A DNA stretch of 64,000 bases. Source: Pomphorhynchus laevis. Taxonomy: Eukaryota > Acanthocephala > Palaeacanthocephala > Echinorhynchida > Pomphorhynchidae. The stretch spans positions 1 through 64,000 of the forward strand of contig WNNJ02002193.1 in NCBI GenBank assembly GCA_012934845.2, written 5' to 3'. The notes beneath the pieces are model-generated. The model did not search any database and was not told the DNA's origin. It saw only the letters and a program-made list of their open reading frames with translations. The stretch's first letter is position 1. Every line of letters begins with the position of its first letter. Shown piece after piece: positions 1 through 12,356 of this stretch. The translations under genes were made by a program, and so were the position numbers.

Positions 1-905
1 GCAAGATCGGCTTTTCACTGATCTGTTCTTAAGTTATTCCTTCTGTAATCTTAAGAAAATTCCCTCCTTGTTCTATGTGCACGCATGCACCTCCATATGA
101 ACCTAGCCATTGCAATGCTTAGTTTTGATCCAAGTCATTTAATTACTTCAATGGAAAAAATAAAATTATATTTTTTAAGCTGCAAGATGAAATATGACAG
201 TTTATCAATCAAGATGCATATATTTCAAGATGCAGATAATAAACGAATATTTTACCACCTTTTAAATGCAACTCATTTTCCGATGCATTTTATTGCTAAA
301 TTCCAAGATGTACATATTTAGGGGATGTGGTTGCTGTACCTAAATAAAAAAATATATTTAGTTAACCCTTGTTTGTCAATAAACTATTCAATTTGCAGAA
401 GTAAGAATAGGAAAAGCGATAAATGCATCCTTTCCTCATTCGTGTTAGTGAGGAGATGTTGCAAGATTATTTGACAAAAATACCTGAGAAGGTAACTGTT
501 CAATGTGCAGTGGGTAAACACAAACTAATCTTTTATTGTTGTTGGTATAAAAAATGATGGTACAATGTGAATACATTATAATTGAGGAAACGCATATACC
601 TTAATGTGGCACTAATCGTCAAATATCCAGGACATTAAGAAGTCTGTAAGGGTAACCTTAAATACATAGCTTTTAAAATTGCGATTACAGATTCGTAAAA
701 TTTAAATTTGTATATAGGTATATAGAAATTATCTTTAATTAGTCTTGGTTTGCGAACTTTGAAAATTATTTGCAATCAATGCATCTAGCTGTAGATAGAG
801 GTTTTGTTGAATAACTATATAACTGATAAAAAATTAGAAACTAAATCATGCAGAAAACACCAATTAAATCAATTGTCCATTCAAGTAGTAACCTTTCCTT
901 TATCT
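1..905. other. A+T-rich sequence, no gene recognised
   Basis: I see no gene, RNA or repeat that I can name. The short open frames present show no recognisable motif. Confidence 0.5.
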
Positions 906-924
906 TCCTTCTTATCATTACGGT

Positions 925-2535
925 CTCAGGTCCAGAGGGATCTGAGCCCTCCGGCCGCATCAACGCGCCGCCTTCCGATTGAACCAGTCGGGGTATTCCA
1001 TCCCCCCTAAGAATGCAGTAGAGACTGACTATGGTCGGTAATCTCCAGAGGATAAGCTTGATAAACCTGTGTTTGCTCTGGGGGACGTCCTATCGAGAAG
1101 AAGACTAATCCCAAGATAGCCCAAGTACCCCAGAAGCGCACTTGGGTTTACCCTATTAATGACAGATACTGGGCCAGTTTTAGAGCCCATCTAGATTTCT
1201 TCAGGATACGTCAATGTCTATCCAGGTCAGCTTTCGCCGACCAATTCACCGTAACGGTGAACCCCATATATTCTTCTCAACTTGTGAAGATGGGGAGTTG
1301 TTGACGCTGCAAAATGGAGAAGAGTACATAGAGTGCTAGTCTCTTATGCTTCTTTTTGATGGCGGGGGCGCCATGAAAGACTTCCACCTGCGATTTAAAG
1401 TTTAAAATCAGATTGGATGAGGGCAACTGATCTTTTAATCTTAAAAAAACGGCTGATGTCCGAGACAACATCTTTGCAACTGCGTCCAGAGAACAAAGCT
1501 GTGGTATCATCAGCATATACCACAATATGTTGATTACATCTAAATACATCGAATAGAACAATGGAGGCAGCAAGGTGCAAGATAGGAGAAAGTGGGGAGC
1601 CTTGAGGTACACCTGTAATAGGGTAGAACTGAGGTGCATCAGGGTCGTCTTCATAATAGTACCGCGTGTTATACAGAAAAATTTCCACCCTGTTATCAAT
1701 TCTCGCAGGCAACTCGAGGGTCCTGAGAAAAGAGATAACGAAGGGAATAGAGATCTGGTCAAATGCAGCTATAAAGTCAAGAAAAGCAGCCGAAGCAAGC
1801 TGATGACTGTTATCCTGACAAAACTGATGCACTTCACCAATTGCTGAATACAACGAGTGCCCTTTGACAAACCCATGAAAACTCGGTGGGATTAAATTAC
1901 GCCTACATAAATGATCGCGGATTCTACACTCAAACACTTTCCCGTAGATGAAGATAAGGGCGTTTTGAATAATGATAGGCCATAGATCTTTAAGACAAGT
2001 GATCAATCTCTTTTTAGGTAAAAACCTCGACGGCTGATGTTGATGTCAGCAACATCTGGCGGGGAGGCTAATAATTGTGATTGCGACCTCCTTTCTCTGA
2101 CTGTCTGTCAAAAGTTGACATACCAGGGTGGAGAGTGGCGCGTTGAGTTCGGAGGTTCTCGAAAGTGTCCCCTAAGAGTTTAGGATATATGGAACAAATA
2201 GATCCCTACTCCTGAAGTCACCCCAGGTCGGGATTAGCTGGGGAGATTGAATGGCTCCGTAATTATGTAAGTATAGTGACTCATCCAAAACTTTGTCAAA
2301 ACCTGTGCTACCGATCCAACCCAATGCTCTGTCCTTCCAGCAGACAAACTTCTCCTTCTTGAATATCCTCCAAAAGTAAGACTGAGAAGGGTTAAGGTGA
2401 GCAATGCTCGCCTTATTCCTACTCAGCTAGAATCTATATCTAGTGCTCCAGTATTCATTCGAGAGGACCTGTCTGACGAAAACACAGAGATTGGGAAGGT
2501 GAAAAATTTTAGCTAAGACCTTGAGTTCTGTTTTC
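925..2535 (-). pseudogene. Non-LTR retrotransposon ORF2 relic (RT, no APE domain)
   Basis: Read on the minus strand this is the ORF2 reverse transcriptase of the non-LTR family best seen at 13893-16810. About 1395-2006 it gives the finger/palm segments: FHGFVKGHS, AFLDFIAAFDQIS, TGVPQGSPLSP and the catalytic VYADDTTALFS. A C-terminal part follows down to about 925. Frames change near 1400 and beyond 2000. Upstream it joins directly to ORF1 remains at about 2540, so the whole N-terminal APE endonuclease region is missing and the copy is dead. Family assignment rests on the close match to the other copies in the window. The clade (Jockey/I/R1-like) is inferred from APE plus RT without a visible RNase H. 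Confidence 0.8.
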
Positions 2536-2544
2536 AAGACGCTC

Positions 2545-3500
2545 GATGGATTCCTAATATCTCGCATCCATGAACTTCATCATGTCAGCAACATGAATAC
2601 TTTCTTCTTTTTTATTTCCGTCTGTGGCAGCTCCAGCAAAACTGTTGTGATTGGGTAAATCCGGTATGTGCCTCGTTTGATAGTTTTTAAAGTGGATAAG
2701 TTTTTTAGACAATGCAGGGTTCTCACCCCCGCAGTTCAAACTGCCCGCGTTGCTCTCGCGTTTGGTCTGATGCATCGTGCTTGATCCGCATGCCCAGCAT
2801 TTTAGGGGCGAGGAACAATTTGATGAACAGTACCCCTACTGGTGGTAGTTATTACGGTGGGGGTAAGTTACTGTATCTAACTACAATAGAGTAAATTTCA
2901 AATTGTACCACATAAAGAGGTTACATGGAGTGTTTATTAAAATTTGAGCAACATCCATCGGTGCGCTGCAGAATGCTACCGGTATGGGAATACCATTCTT
3001 GCTGGTGATAAAGCGGATGTTGGTTATGCTATATTATTTCTTTAGGACTGCTACATCTTCTTCCGTGAGGTATTTAGGGATGTTTTTGATTTTAATTGAT
3101 GACATAATTGGTTTGATAAGATGATGGCTATACCCGAGAATCTGCCGTTGAAGAATTCGGTATAAGATGTGGCCAAGTCGGGGAGGCAAAGGATATTTTA
3201 ACTTAGCCTTCATACTATTTGATTGTATTGAATATAATTCGCTTATTAAATTGGTTGGTGAAGTTTCTTAAGAAAATGTTAAATAGATTTTGCTTCTCTT
3301 CAGGCTTCAATAATTCAATCACTATTAAGTTCACCAACTTGGGTACAGGGAGGAGTTCTTCATCGAAAGAATTACTCAAAATAGACAAATCTTCACTTAC
3401 TTGTTTAACAAGGAAAAGCGATTTTATAGAATTGTTTGAAAGTTCCAACAACGTGTTACTTACCATTTTTGTTTTGGATTCAGCTCTGTCAACAAACTGA
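2545..3500 (-). pseudogene. Non-LTR retrotransposon ORF1 (Gag-like) relic
   Basis: Minus-strand remains of ORF1 of the same non-LTR copy. The N-terminal part (about 3466-3215) contains ELLPVPKLVNLIVIELL and NLFNIFLRNFT, which align with ELPPVPKVVNLVIIRLL and NLFNIFLREFT in the ORF1 at 12597. The middle is frameshifted but still gives KNIPKYLTEEDVAVL-like and FITSKNGIPIP-like stretches. The 3' part (2775-2554) holds the last zinc knuckle (LNCGGENPALSKK) and the alpha-helical tail. The protein would be the RNA-binding ORF1p. It is broken by frameshifts and stops. Confidence 0.75.
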
Positions 3501-3539
3501 CCATATTGATAAGGTGCATATTTGCTAATTCATTTAGTC

Positions 3540-5800
3540 TCATAAATTAATGTCTAATGTACGAAGACACTTTGCAAACTTTGAGAAACAAATATCCGAA
3601 ACAGATCAATCCTGTATTCGCACGACATCAGTTGGAAATACGCCTACAAAACACAGATGAATCCATTCATAACTACCTCATAACGCTCACAGATCTAGCG
3701 TGCTGTTGTGATTACGCCAATGTTACCGCTATTAAACATAAAGAAAAATATACCTTCGATAAGTTCATTTGTGGAATCCAGTCGGATTACATTCGTCAGC
3801 TACTTGAAGCGGAAAATCTTACATTATCAAAAGCAAATGAACTAGATCGATCCATAAAATAATCATCAAAACAATCGAGTTTTTGGTGAACTGCAAATCA
3901 AACGTACCGGATGTAGCAGTATCATAAACTTTGACAGACAAACCGCAACAGTGAAGCATTCTTAGTGACTATGAGCCAGATGAAGCAATTTTGGCTGTCA
4001 CTCATACTCCAAAAAAGTGATTTTTTTGTGGATCAGGAAAACATAATAGGAATAGGTGTCCCGCTAAAGTGTAATATGCCACTATTGTTTTTAGTGCGGT
4101 CACTTTTGAAGATATGTGAAGCCCGGTTACGATCACACCATACTCGATCAGCAGCGGTGTTTCTTTCGCTGTTTGCTCACATTCCACCAGATATATCCTT
4201 GTTAATGGTATTGAATTTACGGTTCTCTCTGACATTGGAAGTACGGAAAACTTTAGGGATCTGAATATCGTAAGCATATTGAAAATGTATATCAATTGGA
4301 GTCGAAGTATGATTACGATGGCGATATCAGATTTAATAGCAAAGAATATTGGTATATGCTCTGGTAAAATTAGCCTTGATGATGAAAACATACGTGATAT
4401 TAATTTCTTTGTTCTTCCAAGCATATGCACGATATTGTGTTTGATCTATCGCTTATGAGTCGACTTCAAACCGTTCCATTAAGATTTGCCGGTGGATGTC
4501 ATCATTCTCTAGTCATACAATTAACGACAAAGATGTTTATAAACCCGGTGCGATTATTTTTTAATGTTCCTCCATATTGTATACCAATCGCCACAAAATG
4601 AAGTATATACAGTAGCTTGGAACTTAAACTCGTCAGTGAAGAAATTAACAGCTTATTGCAGACTATATCGTTGAATCAAGCCGTTCATCCTAACGGGCTC
4701 AGTTGCAAGTGGTTGACAAAGAAAATCGGTCGAAGAAACGACTATCATATACTATTTACTACGATTAACAGATTTACACAGCTCAATGCCCAACGACTAT
4801 CAAATATAGAATAATTAATTTCTAAAATATCAACATAGAATATGTTCTCTGCTACGGACATGTGATGTCAATAGCAGATGTATAGAGGATTTAAAGCAGC
4901 ATGATGATTATTCCATTTTAAATAATTATCATTTGAGTGAGAAATGGTGTCGCGTTTTTTAAACGTGTAATCGATGAAATAATATACAGACATGACCTCC
5001 AACACACCTACCTTATCTCGATAAAATAACAATTTGTGGAAGGAGTATCAAAGAACATGATATAAATCTACAACGGCTTGAACAAATGGCAGCAGAAGTA
5101 TATCTTACGTTCAACGCTGTTAAGTATGCATTTCGTGCAAACGAAGTTTATTAGCTAGATTACTTAATAGGCCACGGTACTATTCGTCCATACCCGGATA
5201 GGACAAAAACGTTGAAAGGAATTGAACCTCCGCCAACACTGCCCCATTAAAGCGTGTTATAGGGCTATTTTTATACTACCTGACTTTGATTTAAAACTAT
5301 TCGGTCTAAATATCATCATTAGTAAAAGTGAAATTATTTCCATTGTCGAATCAACTTTTGAGAGCATTTAGTGTTATGAAGAATGATGCTCTGAGCCAAC
5401 TCATCACATCTGTGATTCTTACAGGCCGCTAACGTTTGAAACTGATGCTTCCGACACTGCAATTGTTCTACATTAAGAAACTCAAATATACATGTTGCTT
5501 TCTCTGCTCGAACATTACTGCTGTCGGAGAAACAATACACTTCCCTTGAAAAAGAGGCTCATGCGATAGTTGAATAAATACATTGTTAGCTACACATATT
5601 GCTAAGCCGCCCCTTCACTGTTGTCAGAGACCAAAAGTAATAACCCGAGTAAGATAAAGAACAATATCGAGCGTTGGCTTGTAGAGTTATCTCCATTCCG
5701 GTTTGAAAGCACATACAAACTATGTACTAGCGACTATTATTCAGACGCCTTGTCTTGGTTTTCTTGCAATGTTGTCCAACAGAACAGTATTACACACATC
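3540..5800 (+). pseudogene. Ty3/gypsy LTR-retrotransposon relic (Gag-Pol)
   Basis: A heavily mutated gypsy-type element. 3557-3862 is a Gag segment (NKYPKQINPVFARHQ, FICGIQSDYIRQLL). Around 4195-4260 is a protease-like IEFTVLSDIGSTENF, the counterpart of the retroviral D(T/S)G site but decayed. 4540-4814 gives the start of RT (CIPIATK; IGRRNDYHI; TINRFTQLNAQRL). About 5030-5270 gives the later RT palm/thumb (ITICGRSIKEHDINLQRL, then HGTIRPYPDRTKTLKGI). 5340-5560 matches the RNase H entry, and 5650-5760 gives IERWLVELSPFRFESTYKL and DALSWFSC, the end of RNase H. Frameshifts and stops are frequent. No integrase or LTRs were found, and the copy runs into the foldback element at about 5790. Confidence 0.8.
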
Positions 5801-6498
5801 TACATCTCTCTATGCATAGATAATTTCATACTTTTACACTGCAAGACGGCGTACCGTTTCGGCTTTGAGAATCCTCGTCAGTTCCAGCAATACAATGTAT
5901 ACACATGAAAAACATACTATATATAGATTAAAGCAGAAAGAATTCACTTTATGCTAATTGCATGACGTAGCTCGCAATTTCAAAGTCAATGCAATGTGGG
6001 ATATTATTTTCAGTGTGATAGACATCAGCGAGATCATTAAATGACAGATATTAAATTACAAAAAATTTCAGTGTAGAAACATGAAATTCTCTATGTATAG
6101 AGAGAAGTAGATAGGTGTATTAAACAGTCCTGGTTGAATCAAATCTATAATTTATTTATTAATCCTCTGATGATCACATGCAGCAGTAATATTTCCTTTA
6201 TAATTTATTATATTGATCATTTTATGATTCCGTTGATGTCTATTACACTGAAAAGAATTCACTGTATTACATTGACTTTAAAAGCGCAAGCTACGTCACG
6301 CAATTAACATATAATGAATTCTTTATGCTTTTACTCGTTTATATTTTTTTATCGTGTGTATGCATTGTATGTGCTGCAACTAACAATGCTTCTCAAAGAC
6401 GAAACAGTATGCCGTCTTGCAGTGTAGAAACATGAAATTCTAGATGTATAGAGAGAAGCAGGTAGGTGTAATAGAGTCCTGGTTGAATCAAATCTCTA
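5792..6498. repeat. Foldback (inverted-repeat) element
   Basis: The left half (about 5792-6110) is the imperfect inverted complement of the right half (about 6160-6470). For example, the segment with TGACGTAGCTCGC near 5964 pairs with GCAAGCTACGTCA near 6285, and CACTGCAAGACGGC at 5840 pairs with GCCGTCTTGCAGTG at 6411. A piece of the right end (6069-6148) is repeated directly at 6420-6498, offset 351. No coding capacity. Probably a non-autonomous foldback transposon, inserted at the end of the gypsy relic. Confidence 0.7.
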
Positions 6499-6856
6499 AT
6501 ATATATAACACAGATGTGAACATGAGATCATAGAATCGGTGCTGAGAAAATACGTTGATGAGAATGGCTTTTAAAGTTCAGTAAAATGTTGCGCAAAGCT
6601 TTTCCTTTTTATAAATGCAAAGTTTTTCTATAATGATCAGAATGATGATTCCCGAGTTTATAAGTGATAAGCGAGTATATAATGTTAAGTTTTTATGTCG
6701 ATCCATCAATAACTAATAATATAAACTTTTAATATTCTCAAGTCAAAGTCAGGGAGGGATTCGTGTCATTTATCCTTATGTACAATCACTATTATGTGTT
6801 TATTGTAGATAAACTAGCCTACACAATATTGAAGCATTTAATTCCCATTCTTAAAA
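6499..6856. other. A+T-rich spacer, nothing recognised
   Basis: No ORF, RNA or repeat recognised between the foldback element and the large inverted repeat. Confidence 0.4.
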
Positions 6857-7993
6857 GCCGAGAATGGTGTTAGGCGAAAAACGTTTGTTATTTTGTAATT
6901 GTGATAAAAATATAAGAAGAACATGTTTTCGTTTCTTTTACTGTATTTAAGAAATTACCAATCGCTACATATCTAATTAATTTTGAATTAATAATACTTA
7001 AGCGCTATAAGTTTTTTAATTTTTGAAACACATAAATTAGAACATCACTTTTATTAACTACTAGCCATTTTACAGCTAAAACTATTCAACGTCATATTAC
7101 CGACACTGCATTTTTGTAAGTTTTAACATTTCGAGATATATTTCTCAGCTTTACTATGTAAAAATCTTTCCCTAAAGAAAATGCATTTGTATTCATTGGA
7201 ACAAACAATTTTATAAATTTTACATTGTGAACCTATTAGTTTGCCTGAGAATCTTACATTTTATTAATGTGGCGTACATCGCTGTTTATCGATTTCTAAT
7301 ACTACAAATATATCTCACCCTATTATATTTATTTTTTATATTAATTTATTTATTGTATTGATATATTAATTAATACTACTTTTATAATAATAGTACATAC
7401 TTTCCATTATTTTAAAAAATATATTATTTTTAACGCCGTATTTAAAAAAATATTAATTATGTGAATATTTTCGTAATTTTTTAATCTGAAGATTTGAAGA
7501 ATTAAATAAATCATTTATAGAGTGAACTGTACTTTTAGAACAGGATCAAAATTTCGCTAGCAGAAGATAGTAAAATATAATAAAACGTTTTATTTAATCA
7601 ACTCAAAACATACAAATTTAAAAATGAATCAGCATCAGTCATGTTTAATAGCATTATTATAAATATATTGTAATTCATTTATAATAAATTATTTTGTATT
7701 GAATAAAACAATTTAAAATAAGTAGGCGAATTAAGATAAAAATTAGTACATACAATAAAAGTTTTTTATTAAATTATGAATCATTAATGTAAAACAAAAT
7801 TTTAATGAATACAGATAAAAAATTTAATAATCCGAACGCGCTATATTTCAAAACAGCTATTAAATTTAAAATATTTATGTATAAATAGTACTTAAATATA
7901 AAAAAAACATATTTTCAATATTAAATTATATAATATTTTAAATTTAATGTATGATAAGAAATGTATGTGACATTTCAAATTTATATTAAACCT
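6857..7993 (+). repeat. Left arm of 1.14-kb inverted repeat
   Basis: Starts GCCGAGAATGGTGTTAGGCG. It is matched in reverse complement by 10556-11706, with only scattered substitutions and small indels along the whole length. It is very A+T-rich and has no coding content. No clear target-site duplication is visible at the outer ends. Confidence 0.9.
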
Positions 7994-8064
7994 ATAATGA
8001 ATTATAATAAATTATTTTGTATTCAATTTAAAATAAGATTATGATTGGAACAATAAAAGCATAA

Positions 8065-8338
8065 ATAAATATACAAAAAGTTTGAATTAAATAATAATGA
8101 TTTAGTTGTTGCAAAGTCTGATAAAATTTAATTTTTTTATGGATAAGGATTAATTCTTTATTTTGGGAAACAATAAAACAATACTTTATTTTGTGATCTG
8201 GAACAATTAAAAGCAGTCAACATAAATATACAAAAAGTTTAGAATTAAATAATAATGATTTAGTTGTTGCAAAGTCTGATAAAGATTGTAAATTTTTTTA
8301 TGGATAAGGATTAATTCTTTATTTTGGGAAACAATATA
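8065..8338 (+). repeat. Tandem duplication, ~157-bp period (2 copies)
   Basis: A block of about 113 bases containing AATAATGATTTAGTTGTTGC and GGATAAGGATTAATTC occurs at about 8065-8178 and again at 8222-8335 with a few differences. Confidence 0.8.
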
Positions 8339-8788
8339 TTAAATAACAATAAATTTATAAGGTTGTGAATGGATCGATCCCACACTACACAGACAAAATT
8401 AGTATAATAATTTTTTTGGTATATCATGTTCTTATAACAAAACCCCAGAGAATGTTAAAAAGTCTTGTATGAAAATAAATTCTAAACCTGGTTTCTTATA
8501 CTTGTTGCTCAAGCTTCATAGGAGTTAACATTGTGCTCATACAAATTGTTGCATCCTACTCTACTTATTCTTATAAGATGTCGAAATATATCGCTAATAT
8601 ATTAAAAATTATGTACATAACGACCATTTTTTATTTATTAAAGATTGTCCACACTTTTCTAACTTAATTAGAAATAAACATACTGGTGATATTAGATAAT
8701 ATTACGGATGTCACAATTTATAATAAAAAAATACCTAAATTACATAATTCAAAAACGGAAAATTATAATTTTTATGCTGTTTATAAGA

Positions 8789-9002
8789 GGTGACCGCCAT
8801 CTGCATGGCGGTCACCCACGGTTGGCATACAATTGCACTGCAGCTGCCGAAAGTAACTGGACCTGAGCTTGAGTACGCACGACGGGTCGGCTTGGATTTA
8901 AACATAACAACATTCCAACTGATTCCTTACTTCTCGAATTCTAGTAATAGTCCAAAGGACAACACGATAAGAAACATAAAAACGCAGAAGAAAAAGAAAA
9001 AA
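8789..9002 (+). other. Unrecognised open frame preceded by a 12-bp perfect hairpin
   Basis: GGTGACCGCCAT / ATGGCGGTCACC (8789-8816) is a perfect 12-bp inverted repeat around a 4-base loop. An open frame runs through it (the first ATG codon is inside the hairpin, near 8805) and ends in a lysine-rich tail encoded by an A-rich run. I do not recognise the product. The A-rich 3' end would fit a retroposed fragment. The local G+C content is higher than in the surroundings. Confidence 0.3.
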
Positions 9003-9005
9003 TGA

Positions 9006-9885
9006 AGCCTTTTTTGTTTATAAGAAAAAGAAAAAAATGAATTTCTACTTTTATCTTCTTTCTTTAAGTAGCTGTAGAAGAGTTTTTCTTTAAAAAGGAT
9101 ATACGATAGTTTAGGAAACCCAGGAAACGGCTTGTCAATAAGACTGGGGTCAAGAGATTAACCTGTATCGACGAATAGGCACGCCCTGGATGTATTGAAG
9201 CAACTCTAAGCTATATAGTATAATTGCGAACTGGTAGGGGTTCTATTTGACTGAGATGTTCACTCCCTATAGGTTCAAAAGCTTACTATGTACCATTTCC
9301 TAGTCACTATCTGTATCAACCTTCGTTATGTTATCGTTAAGTGCAATTGAAATAAATATGACTTAATGAATATATCATAACTAAGATGAGGCACATACCA
9401 TAACAGGATAACCTCTATTTAAGATCACTTGTATTATACATACAATGATCGGATATTATTTATTTTACCTTGCTAGAAGATAATATTTTGTTTTTGAGAA
9501 AGATACATCTTTATGATTAAAAACACTTTAACCGCAAGTCAACAATCATTTGCTCTAATACAACATTAGACTTGTTTATACATGATGAGTTAAGCAACCG
9601 CAATTCTTGACAGGATTCTCCTGTTAATTATTGAATCTCAGGATCTACTGAATTCTCTTACTTTTTAAATTGATTGCATATATTTCAATATATTTTTCAA
9701 ACTGTCTTCCTATTATACATGCTTTTCACAGGAGCACAGCTACTTTCCCACACGTAGTCGCGTGTCTTTTTCGGAGTCTATGAATACTCTGATATGCACC
9801 CAAACCATTCGTGCAAGCATCGTAATACAAAGCGGAGGAAAGACAACAGAGTTTTTTTAACTGATCCGCCTCTTATATTAGTCAA
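9006..9885. other. Spacer between inverted repeats, nothing recognised
   Basis: No ORF with a recognisable motif. It lies directly upstream of the Penelope-like tail and could include its decayed RT, but I could not read any RT motif there. Confidence 0.4.
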
Positions 9886-10105
9886 ACTGATAAGGATTGG
9901 AAAAAAAGCATCTCACAACATAAATATAACATTAAACGTGGTAATATGATAGGCGCTTTAACACATCATGTATCAAATTTAGAACATAATGATAATTTTG
10001 ATAAGGCCTCTGTTCTATCGTATGAAAGTGATTACCTTTCGCGTATAATACAGGAGGCTTAATTTATAAAGAAGAATTAAGTTATGTTCAATAATAAAGC
10101 AGATT
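9886..10105 (+). pseudogene. C-terminal GIY-YIG tail of a canonical Penelope-like element
   Basis: Translation from 9886 gives the end of a PLE GIY-YIG endonuclease: QHKYNIKRGN, ALTHHVSNLEHNDNFDKASV and RIIQEA. A stop at about 10060 follows, and the frame then continues with FIKKN and MFNNKADF, matching the usual E-(S/A)-x-x-I-K-K and N-L-(N/S)-K-(G/A) end of these proteins. The upstream RT is not recognisable. This is a different lineage from the permuted PLE at 59033-61669, where the GIY-YIG domain comes first. It lies inside the spacer of the 1.14-kb inverted repeat. Confidence 0.65.
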
Positions 10106-10372
10106 TTATTTTAAAAATATCCTATCAAATTTATTGTTTTATATATTTTTATAGCTAATACTGAAATTATATTTGTTTGGTTTATTTCAGTTCTATATTG
10201 TGGCTTAGTTTTTTGTCTTTCTATGACTTGAATTTTGTTTTACTTTGTGAAAATATGTTTGTACAATTCATTTGACTTGATAGTTTCTTTACATGCTTTT
10301 TGTTATTTTATCTTTGATTTTTTATGTTGTACAATAAAACTTTAAGAAATTTTTGCGTGTTGTGAAACTAAA

Positions 10373-10414
10373 GTTCCTGATGATAGCAGCAGCTATTGAA
10401 ATATTGATCTGAAC
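10373..10414 (+). ncRNA. Decayed hammerhead-ribozyme-like motif of a PLE
   Basis: CTGATGA (10377-10383), a TAGC-AGCA-GCTA hairpin (10384-10395) and GAAA (10398-10401) appear in type I hammerhead order. They are bracketed by GTTC (10373-10376) and GAAC (10411-10414), which can pair as stem I. Stem III would be the minimal kind known from PLE hammerheads. Two extra T's lie between stem II and GAAA, and the cleavage triplet is off by one base, so it is probably inactive. The position about 270 bases after the GIY-YIG tail fits the known location of PLE hammerheads. Confidence 0.45.
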
Positions 10415-10555
10415 CCTTTTTATCAAATAAATTGTAGTTTCTTTGGTTCCATTCTATAAATAATTATAATAAAAATAAGCAAAATGGATATTTTCAATTA
10501 GAAAAATCGTAATAGATAAGTATATAATACAACAATGGTTCATTTGTTCATTATT

Positions 10556-11706
10556 AGGTTTAATATAAATTTGAAATGTCACATACATTTCTTATCATAC
10601 ATTAAATTTAAAATATTATATAATTTAATATTGAAAATATGTTTTTTTTATATTTAAGTACTATTTATACATAAATATTTTAAATTTAATAGCTGTTTTG
10701 AAATATAGCGCGTTCGGATTATTAAATTTTTTATCTGTATTCATTAAAATTTTGTTTTACATTAATGTAATTCAATAATCTATAATTAAAAAACTTATTA
10801 TTGTATTGGTATGTACTAATTTTTATCTTAATTCGCCTACTTATTTTAAATTGTTTTATTTAATACAAAATAATTTATTATAAATGAATTACAATATATT
10901 TATAATAATGCTATTAAACATGACTGATGCTGATTCATTTTTAAATTTGTATGTTTTGAGTTGATTAAATAAAACGTTTTATTATATTTTACTATCTTCT
11001 GCTAGCGAAATTTTGATCCTGTTCTAAAAGTACAGTTCACTCTATAAATGATTTATTTAATTCTTCAAATCTTCAGATTAAAAAATTACGAAAATATTCA
11101 CATAATTAATATTTTTTTAAATACGGCGTTAAAAATAATATATTTTTTAAAATAATGGAAAGTATGTACTATTATTATAAAAGTAGTATTAATTAATATA
11201 TCAATACAATAAATAAATTAATATAAAAAATAAATATAATAGGGTGAGATATATTTGTAGTATTAGAAATCGATAAACAGCGATGTACGCCACATTAATA
11301 AAATGTAAGATTCTCAGGCAAACTAATAGGTTCACAATGTAAAATTTATAAAATTGTTTGTTCCAATGAATACAAATGCATTTTCTTTAGGGAAAGATTT
11401 TTACATAGTAAAGCTGAGAAATATATCTCGAAATGTTAAAACTTACAAAAATGCAGTGTCGGTAATATGACGTTGAATAGTTTTAGCTGTAAAATGGCTA
11501 GTAGTTAATAAAAGTGATGTTCTAATTTATGTGTTTCAAAAATTAAAACAACTTATAGCGCTTAAGTATTATTAATTCAAAATTAATTAGATATGTAGCG
11601 ATTGGTAATTTCTTAAATACAGTAAAAGAAACGAAAACATGTTCTTCTTATATTTTTATCACAATTACAAAATAACAAACGTTTTTCGCCTAACACCATT
11701 CTCGGC
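10556..11706 (-). repeat. Right arm of 1.14-kb inverted repeat
   Basis: Reverse complement of 6857-7993; outer end CTCGGC at 11701-11706. A piece of it (about 10864-11033) is repeated directly at 11760-11930, and another piece (about 11303-11410) recurs at 19868-19986. Confidence 0.9.
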
Positions 11707-11759
11707 ATTTACGCATGTCCGTAGCAGAGAACATATCCTTTTTTTAAATTCTTATATTT

Positions 11760-11930
11760 AATTAAAAATAATTTATTATAAATGAATTACAATATATTTA
11801 TAATAATGCTATTAAACATGACTGATGCTGATTCATTTTTAAATTTGTATGTTTTGAGTTGATTAAATAAAACGTTTTATTATATTTTACTATCTTCTGC
11901 TAGCGAAATTTTGATCCTGTTCTAAAAGTA
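11760..11930 (+). repeat. Direct repeat of part of the inverted-repeat arm
   Basis: Nearly identical to 10864-11033, including ACATGACTGATGCTGATTC and TCTTCTGCTAGCGAAATTTT. Confidence 0.85.
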
Positions 11931-12356
11931 TAGAATATAATTTTTCAATTTAAATTGAGAAATTATATATTTTCTACGAAAGGTAAAAAGGATTTGCATT
12001 AAATCTTTTTCTAATAACTAATTACTATATAACTATAATATAACTCATAACTATAATCTCAATATAATTATTACCAGGTCATTTAGCTTCAAAAAGTATC
12101 TAAGGAGTGGAGAATATATTATTTTTATTTTCTAGACTGTTTTATTTAATAGGCTTACGTTCTACTTTTTCTGCTGATATTTTATGCTATTTATATTGAC
12201 TGCTTTTAATTGTTTCAGATTACACGGGTAAACAACGAAGCGTTTTAAAATATTTAAAAATCAATTATGCTAACTTTAGAAGATACGAATAACGTTAATA
12301 GAACTTACTGAACTATTTCCAGCAACATAGTCCACTTTATTTGTCGTATAAAATTG

